A stretch of DNA of 64,000 bases from Bacillota bacterium (GTDB lineage: Bacteria; Bacillota; Clostridia; Lachnospirales; Lachnospiraceae). The stretch spans positions 434,001 through 498,000 of the forward strand of contig JAEYLX010000075.1 of NCBI GenBank assembly GCA_023407575.1, given 5' to 3'. A program made the position numbers and the translations under genes. The stretch's first letter is position 1. Every line of letters starts with the position of its first letter. The notes under the pieces are model-generated. The model saw only the letters and a program-made list of their open reading frames with translations. It was not told where the DNA came from and ran no database searches. Shown here piece by piece: positions 8,776-16,724 of this stretch.

Positions 8776-8973
8776 CTAAATACCTACCTCTGTTTCTCCA
8801 AAACAGGTCATCTCCATAAAAGCATACTTTGTCCAATTCCCTGATTGCGCTAAATATGCTTTCTTCAGGTTTGCATTGAACTGTTTCCAAAAACGCTTGC
8901 TGATCTGTATATTCTCCCTTTGATAATTAGTCATCCCTGTATCTTGACCAATAACTGAAAATGCTGGATATTC
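8776..8973 (-). pseudogene. Remnant: GyrI-like effector-binding domain
   Basis: Between stop codons on the minus strand, about 64 codons read EYPAFSVIGQDTGMTNYQ... and KRFWKQFNANLKKAYL, ending in a premature TAG at 8776-8778. FSVIG and the following amphipathic helix resemble the start of GyrI-like/AraC effector-binding domains (about 150 residues). There is no start codon with a ribosome binding site and the second half is missing. It looks like a truncated gene piece in the accessory region. Identification is by eye and moderate at best. Confidence 0.5.
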
Positions 8974-8987
8974 TTATATACTATATA

Positions 8988-9263
8988 TCATTTCTTTTCC
9001 TTGTGTGCAGTTATAATTGTAAAACTATATGCGTTAATTGTTATAATGCAGGCATCTACATTTACATACCAGTTCTTTCCTTGTCTAGTGATAGTAGCAT
9101 TTGTTGATTTTATCTTGGTCTTGCACCAATCAACAACATTTTCTGTATCCAAAGAAAGATTTTTCTTAATTCTTGTAACACCCATTACTGTAGTATGAAC
9201 TTTCTCTATATTTTGAAATAATTCATTATCTGTGTTCGAGTTATTAATTGTATCCTTATACAT
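8988..9263 (-). CDS. DUF3781-family protein
   Basis: Small soluble protein of 91 residues when started at the ATG at 9263, which has AAAGGA about 6 nt upstream; an upstream ATG at 9302 would add 13 residues but lacks a site. The C-terminal 70 residues match my recollection of DUF3781: a helix ending VVDWCKTKI, then a beta-rich part with GKNWYV and INAYSFTIITAHK. The function of the family is not known. It stands alone among orphan genes and gene remnants. Confidence 0.7.
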   Translation of the reverse strand: MYKDTINNSNTDNELFQNIEKVHTTVMGVTRIKKNLSLDTENVVDWCKTKIKSTNATITRQGKNWYVNVDACIITINAYSFTIITAHKEKK

Positions 9264-9345
9264 TCTTGTCCTTTCTGGTTTCCATCTCCTTGAACCATAC
9301 AAAGAAATTTACATCTATACCTTTCATAAAAGGATGTGTGGTCTG

Positions 9346-9463
9346 TTATATGATAAGCATATCTATTCCCTTTGCCTTGAATTCTAATCTTTCAGACATC
9401 TCTTATATTTTATCCCAAAACCTTACTGATCCACATAATGTTATTACCTTTCTCTTTACAACT
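9346..9463 (-). pseudogene. Remnant: nucleoside 2-deoxyribosyltransferase-like domain
   Basis: The minus strand reads KRKVITLCGSVRFWDKI, then a TAA at 9403-9405, then EMSERLEF in the same frame. The glycine-rich opening resembles nucleoside 2-deoxyribosyltransferase-like proteins, where the next residue is often Gln, so a CAA-to-TAA change would explain the stop. The piece ends after about 39 codons at a second TAA, and no ATG follows the AAGGAGAAATA site. This is a decayed N-terminus; the catalytic part is gone. Confidence 0.55.
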
Positions 9464-9485
9464 ATTTCTCCTTGCCTGTCCATCT

Positions 9486-9502
9486 TAAATATAATGGGAA
9501 TT
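9486..9502 (-). repeat. Local motif copy B
   Basis: TAAATATAATGGGAATT, same orientation as copy A, about 25 nt upstream of the decayed deoxyribosyltransferase start. Confidence 0.6.
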
Positions 9503-9627
9503 AACAGCATATTGCTTACTTTGTTCAATTTGGACAAAGCGAAAATGAGGTAAACGAAAGGGCAGTTACTGGTAAGCGAAAGCTGCTTTTTCACACCATC
9601 ATCGATTCTATTCTAAGGAATCTAATA

Positions 9628-10038
9628 TCATTTTATCTCAAGCCATCCATGCTTATTATTACATATTCCTGCGTATTCTAAAATAGCGCTTACCGCGAAT
9701 ACTGGATCAAATGTAGATTCACCTTCTATGTGTCCATAATAATTCATCGCAATACAGCCGCAGACTGTATCTTGAGTGCATTTTCCTTGTCCCACCTTAC
9801 TCTCTTTATCTCTGCCGCCTCCTTTTAAGGCTTTTCCACCGTTTTCTAATAAGAATCCCATAACAATATCAAAGCAATTCAAATCCAGCTTCTGGCTTCT
9901 TAGAGCGGTTTGAGATTCTATGTAGGTTTCATCACTACTCAGTGTAAATAAATGAGATTTCCCCCGTAGAGTTTTAACAATTATAGAACCATGATTTTCT
10001 TTTAGTATATTGTAAATTGTTTCTGATGCCTTTTGCAT
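9628..10038 (-). CDS. Orphan protein of unknown function
   Basis: 136 residues, soluble. The first 65 residues look like a small helix and strand domain; a Gly- and Lys-rich loop (ALKGGGRDKESKVGQGK, about 74-90) and three cysteines (CTQDTVCGC) precede a hydrophobic C-terminal helix. I recognise no family. The ATG has AAAGGAAC at 7 nt. It is flanked by local motif copies and probably has its own promoter. Confidence 0.55.
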   Translation of the reverse strand: MQKASETIYNILKENHGSIIVKTLRGKSHLFTLSSDETYIESQTALRSQKLDLNCFDIVMGFLLENGGKALKGGGRDKESKVGQGKCTQDTVCGCIAMNYYGHIEGESTFDPVFAVSAILEYAGICNNKHGWLEIK

Positions 10039-10100
10039 ATTTATGTTCCTTTCGCACCTTCAAATTAAACTAAAATTATGTATTTATATATTTGACAGTA

Positions 10101-10128
10101 TAAATATAATGGGAAGTAATGTTACTTC
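10101..10128 (-). repeat. Local motif copy C with a perfect inverted repeat
   Basis: TAAATATAATGGGAAGT (10101-10117) runs into GAAGTAA-TG-TTACTTC (10113-10128), a perfect 7-bp inverted repeat. Similarity to copy D extends past the motif to about 10147. It lies 63 nt upstream of the 9628-10038 gene. Confidence 0.7.
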
Positions 10129-10244
10129 ATAATTTATAAAGATTGTAAAGATAGCTTATGATTATGGTCATTAATAAACTGTATATTCGGATTCCAATCG
10201 TTTTAATTTAAGAATCGATATGCCAGGAGTTATGTAAAACAATG

Positions 10245-10931
10245 TCATATATTATTAGCCCTACTCCAAAATTTCCACCACTCGCTCTTTTTTGAACCGA
10301 AACTACTTTTCCTAATTTTATGCTCTTTACTACCGTTCACTTCTATCCATACTGTTGACTTCTTTTCTTCATCCGTCCTATTATCTATAAACTCCCATCG
10401 ATTATAATCACTCCTCTTTCCACTTAAGACGATTTTTTTACTTTCTATCCAAATAAGTGCTCTTTTCAAATCCTGCTCAAGTTGAGGATAAAAACTATTT
10501 ATAATGCTTATCCTTTGCTGGTCACTCAATTCCTCCCAAGTATTTGCACCTAAGGGTACTTCACAAGATAATCCATATCCCAGTCCAAGATCTTCTAGAA
10601 AATAATATCCATCGCAATACATATCATAGAAATTACGTAAAATCTCTCCAATTTTTTCATCTTTTTGCAATGCACGAGTTAATAAAACTGTTATTTTTTT
10701 AGTCTCATACTTCCTATAGTCTATGTATTTATCCATAATCCTTATTATCTCGTAATATATGTTTTTACTGTTATAATCAAGTGAAATCAAATCCAAATAA
10801 TCTTCATTACTTAATATAACTTGAATCTCTGCTGAGTGATACACCCATTTCTCAAATTCATTGATACCTAAACCATTCTCTTGTAGTTCAAAACAAATAT
10901 ATTCGATTATATTAAAATCATCCGTGTCCAT
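10245..10931 (-). CDS. Orphan acidic protein of unknown function
   Basis: 228 residues from the ATG at 10931, which has GGAGGGG about 7 nt upstream (a GTG at 10946 is possible but overlaps that site). Mostly helical and acidic through residue 150, with many aromatic residues, then a basic tail (KIRKSSFGSKK, ending in EWWKFWSRANNI). No membrane segment, signal or catalytic motif is visible. Size and composition are like polymorphic-toxin immunity proteins, but I cannot place it in a family. Confidence 0.55.
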   Translation of the reverse strand: MDTDDFNIIEYICFELQENGLGINEFEKWVYHSAEIQVILSNEDYLDLISLDYNSKNIYYEIIRIMDKYIDYRKYETKKITVLLTRALQKDEKIGEILRNFYDMYCDGYYFLEDLGLGYGLSCEVPLGANTWEELSDQQRISIINSFYPQLEQDLKRALIWIESKKIVLSGKRSDYNRWEFIDNRTDEEKKSTVWIEVNGSKEHKIRKSSFGSKKSEWWKFWSRANNI

Positions 10932-11124
10932 AATTACCCCCTCCACCTATGCTGCATGAATTATCGTATTCATGATACCGAGAGACTTTAGCGGATGAAG
11001 TCAACGGCTGTTTAGCTTACCCCCACCAATCTTCACAACACAGATACTCATTTGTTTTTCATAAGATGCTTTGTATAATATAACAAGTGCGTTTCATAAT
11101 ATTCAATCATGCTTGACTTCATAA

Positions 11125-11172
11125 TAAACATAATGGGAAGTTCGGTTCACTTTGTAATTCATAAAGATTATG
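11125..11172 (-). repeat. Local motif copy D (long form)
   Basis: TAAACATAATGGGAAGTT at 11125-11142, continuing to about 11172 with clear similarity to copy C (roughly 37 of 46 positions by eye, one gap, shared ATAAAGATT end). It lies between two orphan genes, 194 nt upstream of the 10245-10931 start. Confidence 0.7.
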
Positions 11173-11174
11173 AA

Positions 11175-11819
11175 TTAACTATGTATATATTTTTTGAATT
11201 TCTTTATCATTTTATCTAAAACATTTTGTCTATAATCTATATTTAATTCAGGCCATACTAAAGTTTCATCTTTCATATTATCACATAACCAATTTAAATG
11301 TTCCGTTTGTTCTTCAGTTATAATTGGTCGGACTTTATTAATCAAATCTATAGCTAAATAAAATACTCTTTGTCCAATATCTAAATATTCATTTTTCATA
11401 GCATATTCAATAAATCCACCATGAGTTTGCGAACTATTATTTCCTACAATAGAGTTTAAAATATGATAATGATTAATGTCGATATTTTTACTAATTAAGT
11501 CATAGGTTAAATTAATAGCCATCTCAAAAAGAGCCTTTTCTTTTAATGAACCAAGTTTTTCTATTAAATTTCTATACATATACCACCATTCTTTATCATT
11601 ACCATAATTCGCATAAACTGTTTTTATTTCTATAAGAAATTGTTCTTTTGTCCATTCTAATTCCTGTTCTCTAGTAATTCCAAGTGCTTCATATTCTTTT
11701 AGTTTATCGGTATAATCATGCCACAAATGGTATTTGTTGCAACCACACATAATATATGCTATTTTTGCTTTATCAATTGTATCTAAGTGGTTGTTTCTGA
11801 AGAATTCTTCATTCGTCAT
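11175..11819 (-). CDS. Orphan helical protein of unknown function
   Basis: 214 residues, probably soluble and all-helical, with many Trp and Tyr residues (KEWWYMYRNL near 77, a CxC near 25-27). No signal, membrane segment or recognisable active site. The ATG is the first in frame. Motif copy E lies 74 nt upstream, and the long motif copy D begins 3 bp beyond the stop, so the gene is bracketed by the local repeat. Function not recognised. Confidence 0.55.
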   Translation of the reverse strand: MTNEEFFRNNHLDTIDKAKIAYIMCGCNKYHLWHDYTDKLKEYEALGITREQELEWTKEQFLIEIKTVYANYGNDKEWWYMYRNLIEKLGSLKEKALFEMAINLTYDLISKNIDINHYHILNSIVGNNSSQTHGGFIEYAMKNEYLDIGQRVFYLAIDLINKVRPIITEEQTEHLNWLCDNMKDETLVWPELNIDYRQNVLDKMIKKFKKYIHS

Positions 11820-11892
11820 ATAAAACCCTCTCTTTTAAGTTCACTTTTCCTAGCAACAGCGAAAACTGTTAATCGCTACACCATATTCTTAA

Positions 11893-11910
11893 TAAATATA
11901 ATGGGAGGTT
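11893..11910 (-). repeat. Local motif copy E
   Basis: TAAATATAATGGGAGGTT, same orientation as A to D, between the 11175-11819 gene and the pseudogene to its right. Confidence 0.65.
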
Positions 11911-11945
11911 GTCAGATTGATAGTAAAATTGATAATACTACAGTC

Positions 11946-12384
11946 CTATCCTTCTTCCAAGTTGATAATTTCATTCTTTAGTTCTTTTACATAGTTGTTA
12001 TAGGTAGGAATTAAACCATTTGTAGAAGGTACTGCTACGAAATTTAAATTATCCCACATCTCCGGATATTTTTCTTGCAATAAAATGCAGGACAGAAAAC
12101 TACCCTTTTGTAAAATCATTATTTTAACCTGCCTCAGTGAAACAATTTTAATATGACTATGAATGTAATTCTGTTCTCCAATATCTAACTCTCCTGATCG
12201 TTCCATATACAATTCAAAATTTTATCATACATCTTTTACCTAGACAGAGCTATGTCATCTAGAACAACTACCACCCCAAATAGATTTGCCTTATCAGCAT
12301 TTTGCTCTCAAATGTAAAATTACCAAGGCTTTCTAAAGTTGATAAATCTGAATGTAGTAAGGAACTATCACAATCACTATTCAT
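11946..12384 (-). pseudogene. Frameshifted orphan gene
   Basis: The last 88 codons (11946-12212) are open, but no good start precedes them. Reading further upstream restores coding in other frames: ATG at 12384 with a GAGGTGA site begins MNSDCDSSLL; a +1 shift continues as ADKANLFGVVVVLDDIALSR up to a TAA; the same frame resumes as KMYDKILN and a last shift joins the open 88 codons. The intact protein would have been about 145 residues. I do not recognise the family. At least two frameshifts and one stop mean it is dead unless the sequence has errors. Confidence 0.6.
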
Positions 12385-13170
12385 GTGATTCTTCACCTCT
12401 GATTTAGATTAGTAATTTATTTCTCTGGCTATATTCATCTGTGAAATAATATAATATCTTGAAATTCTCAATTGCAATGCAAAGGGAGCTTGCTACATTT
12501 ACTGTCAATGTATATTAATATATTGTTGCAAATCTTAATTAATAAATGTCTCATCGTGTTTTTCAAAAGATTTATCTTATGTATATCTGCAACTTCCCAT
12601 TATTGCTACAATGCAAACTTACCTAAGCTATCAAATTATTTATATATTTTAACTAAAAATACTGTGCAGAAAGTCTAGTTACCTGCTCCACTTGGTTCTT
12701 TATAGCTCTATCCACAACTTCACCCTTTTAATCGATATAATTATACCATGTTTTTCTATTATTCAAATACCACTTTGTAAATATTTTAATAAATTTTACT
12801 AGGATAGTAATATTCACTTTTTTGAACAAAAGTTAGACAAAGTAGAAGAAAAAATGTGTAGTTATCACCTAACACCAGTTATTTTATAATTTTATAATTT
12901 CATAGTTTAGGGTTTACTGGTAACATAGTTATCCTCTATATAAAATATTATTATTTCGTGCAGAGGGATGAACAATTATTACTTGTCTTCAAAATATAAG
13001 TGTAAACAATGTGTTATTTACATTCCCATTTGATATGTACTAACTGTTCATATAATTTATGGATTACCTATTTGTTATTGGCAAACCTTCACTTATTATA
13101 ACAATAAGATTGTTCTGATTACTAACCGACTAAATCCACCTACATAGTAATTTTGTAATGGAATAAAAGA
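12385..13170. other. AT-rich region without an intact gene
   Basis: About 790 bp. The minus strand at 12656-12727 has a short open stretch ending QVTRLSAQYF, possibly a C-terminal gene scrap. A 68-codon plus-strand frame at 12472-12678 has no ribosome binding site and odd composition. The remainder is AT-rich with no recognised element except motif copy F. Confidence 0.5.
12591..12607 (+). repeat. Local motif copy F, inverted
   Basis: AACTTCCCATTATTGCT on the plus strand, the reverse orientation of copies A to E. It marks the right end of the motif-bearing region; I found no copy elsewhere in the window. Confidence 0.5.
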
Positions 13171-13197
13171 AAAAAGCCGTACCGCCCAGTACGACTT
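13171..13197 (-). terminator. Terminator after the MerR gene
   Basis: Stem GTCGTAC with GTACGGC (one G-T pair), six-base loop, then CTTTTTTC on the minus strand, 20 bp past the MerR stop. Confidence 0.85.
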
Positions 13198-13216
13198 TAA
13201 TTCAAAAGACTTAAAC

Positions 13217-13603
13217 TTACTCATCAATTTTTTTTAAACCCTTTTCAACATTTAGTAGATTATCTTCATAACTCTCAATCTTATGATCCAGATAAACAAG
13301 TGTACTTTGAATTTCCTCCAACCTTTCTACAATATGCTTTCTCTGCTCAATCAATAATTCTTTTCTTGCGGCTGTGGTCTGTTGGCCCTGTTGGAATAAC
13401 GTCACATATTCTACAAGAGCTTCAATGGAGAGACCGGCATTTCTCATACATTTTATGAAGGAAACCCAACGGCAATCCTCTTCTAAATACTCACGATTAC
13501 CACTGGTATTACGACCCACCGGTGGAATCAACCCTATCCGTTCATAATAGCGTAAGGTGTCTGCAGTTAAATCATATTTCTTACCAACTTCTGCTATCGT
13601 CAT
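13217..13603 (-). CDS. MerR-family transcriptional regulator
   Basis: 128 residues from the ATG at 13603, which has AGGAGTGAG at 4-6 nt; a longer frame reaches 13639 but overlaps the upstream gene. Residues 1-70 are the MerR DNA-binding domain (MTIAEVGKKYDLTADTLRYY, then ERIGLIPPVGR), residues 75-125 the dimerising coiled coil. No effector domain or metal-binding cysteines, so this is a short MerR of the adhR/tipAN type. It is 10 bp downstream of an iron-sulfur flavoprotein gene, suggesting control of that redox gene and possibly the alcohol dehydrogenase upstream. Confidence 0.93.
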   Translation of the reverse strand: MTIAEVGKKYDLTADTLRYYERIGLIPPVGRNTSGNREYLEEDCRWVSFIKCMRNAGLSIEALVEYVTLFQQGQQTTAARKELLIEQRKHIVERLEEIQSTLVYLDHKIESYEDNLLNVEKGLKKIDE

Positions 13604-13613
13604 ATTCTCACTC

Positions 13614-14156
13614 CTAACTAACTTTCCTTCCCATCTCATAAGCTTCTTTTATTGCTTTACTACTTTTAATATCACCCTTATTCCAAGCTCCAACTCCATA
13701 TAGGATATCTTTCTCCTTCACTCGGTCAAGACAGGACAGATATCCTCTGAACTCTTCCATGGTTCTATCCATGGCCGACTTTGCTCCATCCGCAGCAGTC
13801 ATAATGAAATAGAAATCCTTGCTCTTTAGTTGGGTATAGAAGAAACAGTTTCGATCAATAAAAGTCTTTAATTGACCCGCCATGGTGTAAAAGTAGATTG
13901 GCGTTGCCATAACAATCACATCTGCTTCAATCATTTTATCCTTTAGTTCTAGCATATCATCTTTTTGTGAACATTTTCCTCTGTTATCAAAGCAATATCC
14001 ACAGCCCGTGCAATAATTAATCTTTTTATCTTTTAAGAATATCTTCGTCACTTCATTACCAGCATCTGCTGTTCCTCGTGCAAACTCATCACATAAGAGA
14101 TCTGAATTACCCTGCCTTCTTGGGCTGGAGGATATGATAAATACTTTCTTTCCCAT
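13614..14156 (-). CDS. Iron-sulfur flavoprotein, NADPH-dependent FMN reductase family
   Basis: 180 residues with a flavodoxin-like fold. The N-terminal strand and phosphate loop read ISSSPRRQGNSD (about 7-18). The cluster-binding pattern CTGCGYCFDNRGKC (about 49-62) matches the compact cysteine motif of Isf-type proteins that carry a 4Fe-4S cluster, and MATPIYFYTMAGQLKTF (about 83-100) is the flavin-contact segment. Likely passes electrons from ferredoxin or NAD(P)H to small acceptors. It forms a unit with the MerR gene 10 bp downstream. Start has AAAGGTAG. Confidence 0.88.
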   Translation of the reverse strand: MGKKVFIISSSPRRQGNSDLLCDEFARGTADAGNEVTKIFLKDKKINYCTGCGYCFDNRGKCSQKDDMLELKDKMIEADVIVMATPIYFYTMAGQLKTFIDRNCFFYTQLKSKDFYFIMTAADGAKSAMDRTMEEFRGYLSCLDRVKEKDILYGVGAWNKGDIKSSKAIKEAYEMGRKVS

Positions 14157-14369
14157 TATATCTACCTTTCACATTCATAATATCGTATTAAAATGGCTAT
14201 AGCAAAAGAATCCTTTTCCTTGTGCTTTTATTATGCATGATCCAACCTATAAATTGTTTTCTGATCTAATTGTTTTCTATGCACCATTTTTTTTTATATA
14301 AGCTTTATTCTTGCAATCGTGTTCTGCCTGTGATTATTTTCCCTATGCAATAGCCACTTTCATATTTGA

Positions 14370-15536
14370 TTACAGGCACATCGTAAAGATATTTTCTATG
14401 TCCTGCTGTTTCAGTGGTTTGAAGCCAGGAAGAACGCCATCTCCACAAGCTTTCTTTGCCATTATTTTAAAATGAGTGGTATCAATACCTATTTCTGTGA
14501 ATGTACTATGCAATTCCAAGGTTTTAAATAAGAATTCGGAAACCAGTTCAATACTCTTCTTTGCCACTTCCATCGGGTCAAGGCTTGAATCAATACCAAA
14601 TACATTACAGCCAAATTGATAGAACTTAGAAACCGTGGTTTCATCCAAGGTATAGGTTAACCAACGAGGTGTAAGAATTGCAAGCCCAAGACCATGGGTA
14701 ATATCATAAAAAGCTGATAATTCATGTTCCATTGGATGACAGCTCCACGCCTGTCTTTTGCCTCCATTTACAAAACCATTAATTGCCCAAGAGGAAGTCC
14801 ACATAAGATTTGCTCTGGCTTCATAATTTCCTGGTTCCTGCATAGCAATTGGAGTATATTTGATTATTGTTTTCATTAACCCTTCCATTACTGTATCGAG
14901 CATATAAAGGTCCTGATTCATATTAAAGTATACTTCTAAAATATGATTTAGCATATCTGCTGCGCCACAAGCAGTCTGGTATTTACTAACCGTGTAGGTG
15001 TTTGTGGGGTCAAGGAAGGAAACTTTGGGTTGCATTACCGGGAACAATAATCCTATTTTATCCTTGGTTTCCGGATTGCTGATTACTCCACCGCAATCCA
15101 TCTCGGAACCAGCAGCGGCTAAGGTTAATACATTAATAATCGGTAGACATTTCTCCACATTAACCTTTTGTAATAGAATATCCCAGGCATCTCCGTCATA
15201 ATAGGTCGCTGCTCCAATGTATTTGGTACAATCAATAACGGAACCTCCACCCACTGCCAAAAGAACATCGATCTGCTCTTTTTTACAGATTTCAGCACCC
15301 GCATTGACTGAAGAAACTCTTGGGTTTGGATCAATTCCTGATAATTCAAATAATTCTAGTCCTGCCTTCTTGACCTCTTCTACAATCTTATCATAAAGGC
15401 CTATTTTCTTTATAGAACCTCCGCCATAGGTTAGCAAAACCTTCGTACCATATTTACTTAATTCTGCACCTAAATGCCCTAATTGGTTTTCTCCAAAATA
15501 TACCTTAGTTGGTACGTTATATACGAAATTATTCAT
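14370..15536 (-). CDS. Iron-containing alcohol dehydrogenase (butanol dehydrogenase type)
   Basis: 388 residues, full length for group III alcohol dehydrogenases. The NAD(P) site is GGGSIKK near 39-45 and GGGSVIDCTKYIG near 95-107. Metal ligands fit ADMLNHILE (Asp and His near 193-198) and HPMEHELSAFYDITHGLGLA (His near 267 and 281). Closest in type to NADPH-dependent butanol dehydrogenases, reducing aldehydes made in fermentation. It stands alone, leftward, with a 213-bp gap before the flavoprotein gene. Confidence 0.93.
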   Translation of the reverse strand: MNNFVYNVPTKVYFGENQLGHLGAELSKYGTKVLLTYGGGSIKKIGLYDKIVEEVKKAGLELFELSGIDPNPRVSSVNAGAEICKKEQIDVLLAVGGGSVIDCTKYIGAATYYDGDAWDILLQKVNVEKCLPIINVLTLAAAGSEMDCGGVISNPETKDKIGLLFPVMQPKVSFLDPTNTYTVSKYQTACGAADMLNHILEVYFNMNQDLYMLDTVMEGLMKTIIKYTPIAMQEPGNYEARANLMWTSSWAINGFVNGGKRQAWSCHPMEHELSAFYDITHGLGLAILTPRWLTYTLDETTVSKFYQFGCNVFGIDSSLDPMEVAKKSIELVSEFLFKTLELHSTFTEIGIDTTHFKIMAKKACGDGVLPGFKPLKQQDIENIFTMCL

Positions 15537-15900
15537 GGTTATCTCCTTATCAATTATTAAATTTTCATTTATTGCTTAGCTATACTCTAGCACTTGGAGT
15601 TCACTCCATAGCAAGGACTTTTTTATTAATTATTTTTGACCGATTAGGCTTAGTAAAATGATAAATTAAACTCTACTTTGCAAGACTAACTTCATTTTTA
15701 AAGAGTAATTCATATCTGCACTATTGAGTAATTGGGAACGCTGCAGTAGTATATTTTTTAACATATCCTTTGAATCCAGTTGTAATAAAACCACAACACA
15801 TCAAATTATGGAATTAATATTGTATACTTAAACTTCATCCTGTATTATTGCATTATGAGAATAAAATTCAAAGATAATATCTTGCATTGGGGGATTGTAT
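15537..15900. other. Divergent intergenic region
   Basis: About 365 bp between the leftward alcohol dehydrogenase and the rightward Imm33-like gene. It must hold both promoters. Apart from the ribosome binding sites at both ends, I see no hairpin or repeat that stands out. Confidence 0.4.
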
Positions 15901-16527
15901 ATGGGATTACTAAAAATTTTTGATAAGAAGAAAATAGAATATAGCTTGGAAAATGTCCAAGAATTAAACCAACAATTTCCGAGAACTTTTTTAATACCTG
16001 ATAAAGAGGAAATTGAGAACCTGGAAATCGGAGAATTAGTTAAACTCATTTTTGCAATGAAAAAGCCACAAATAAATGGTTGCCAAGCGGAAAGAATGTG
16101 GGTTGAAATAATCGAGAAGAATGGCAACTATTTTACTGGCAAACTTGATAATGATCCATATTATCTCAAAACAATTAAATGTGGAGACTCTATTACCTTT
16201 AAGAAAGAAAATATTGCAGGTTTATACGGCGGTAAATCATCCTTTGATGAAAACTTATTTGCCATAATTACAAAAAGAGCTTTAACTAATAGACAAATCA
16301 ACTATGTAGTAAAATCAGATGATATTGATAACGAACAAGACAGTGGATGGCAATTGTTCTATGGGGATGAAGATGAGGCATATCTTGATGATACGAGTAA
16401 TGGATCTATCATTTCACTGGAACAAGTCTTAGTATTTGAGCCATTATTGGAAAGTGTATTTAGTGGAACTGGTACTTCATATGAATATTCTGAAAGTGAA
16501 AATAAATTTTTAGTGCTGAATAAATAA
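15901..16527 (+). CDS. DUF2314 plus Imm33 (DUF2185) domain protein
   Basis: 208 residues. Residues 40-110 fit DUF2314 (MWVEIIEKNGNYFTGKL, then GDSITFKKENI). Residues 130-190 fit DUF2185/Imm33: VVKSDDI, DSGWQLFYGDEDEAYLDD and a closing EPLLESVF. Imm33 proteins are predicted immunity proteins of polymorphic toxin systems, but many stand alone. No toxin gene is in the window. The ATG at 15901 has GGGGGA at 6 nt; an in-frame TTG at 15895 is too close to that site. Two hairpins follow. Confidence 0.8.
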   Translation: MGLLKIFDKKKIEYSLENVQELNQQFPRTFLIPDKEEIENLEIGELVKLIFAMKKPQINGCQAERMWVEIIEKNGNYFTGKLDNDPYYLKTIKCGDSITFKKENIAGLYGGKSSFDENLFAIITKRALTNRQINYVVKSDDIDNEQDSGWQLFYGDEDEAYLDDTSNGSIISLEQVLVFEPLLESVFSGTGTSYEYSESENKFLVLNK

Positions 16528-16627
16528 AGAACACTTTAAACAAGTTATGTCTTTGACATAATTAAGGAGAAGCGTGTAAATCGCTTCTTATAATCTCTAT
16601 ATTCCATCCTTATCTATCCGAGTGCAA

Positions 16628-16666
16628 AAAGTGAGATATCTTTTACATACCAAGATATCTCACTTT
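16628..16666. terminator. Bidirectional terminator
   Basis: Perfect 15-bp stem (AAAGTGAGATATCTT with its complement) and 9-nt loop between two convergent genes. T-rich flanks on both strands allow termination both ways. A weaker hairpin (GAAGCG/CGCTTC) lies at 16567-16587. Confidence 0.88.
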
Positions 16667-16724
16667 AATTTAGATACTATTTATATTAGATTATTTATAT
16701 TAGATCTTTAAGTCCTACTTCAAA

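Noticed and set aside
9248..9553. 101-codon plus-strand frame
   Set aside because: Antisense to DUF3781 and the deoxyribosyltransferase remnant; no ribosome binding site.
12472..12678. 68-codon plus-strand frame
   Set aside because: No ribosome binding site and no protein-like pattern in an AT-rich region.
13217..13639. Longer MerR start at 13639
   Set aside because: It overlaps the flavoprotein gene and lacks the AGGAGTGAG site that precedes the ATG at 13603.
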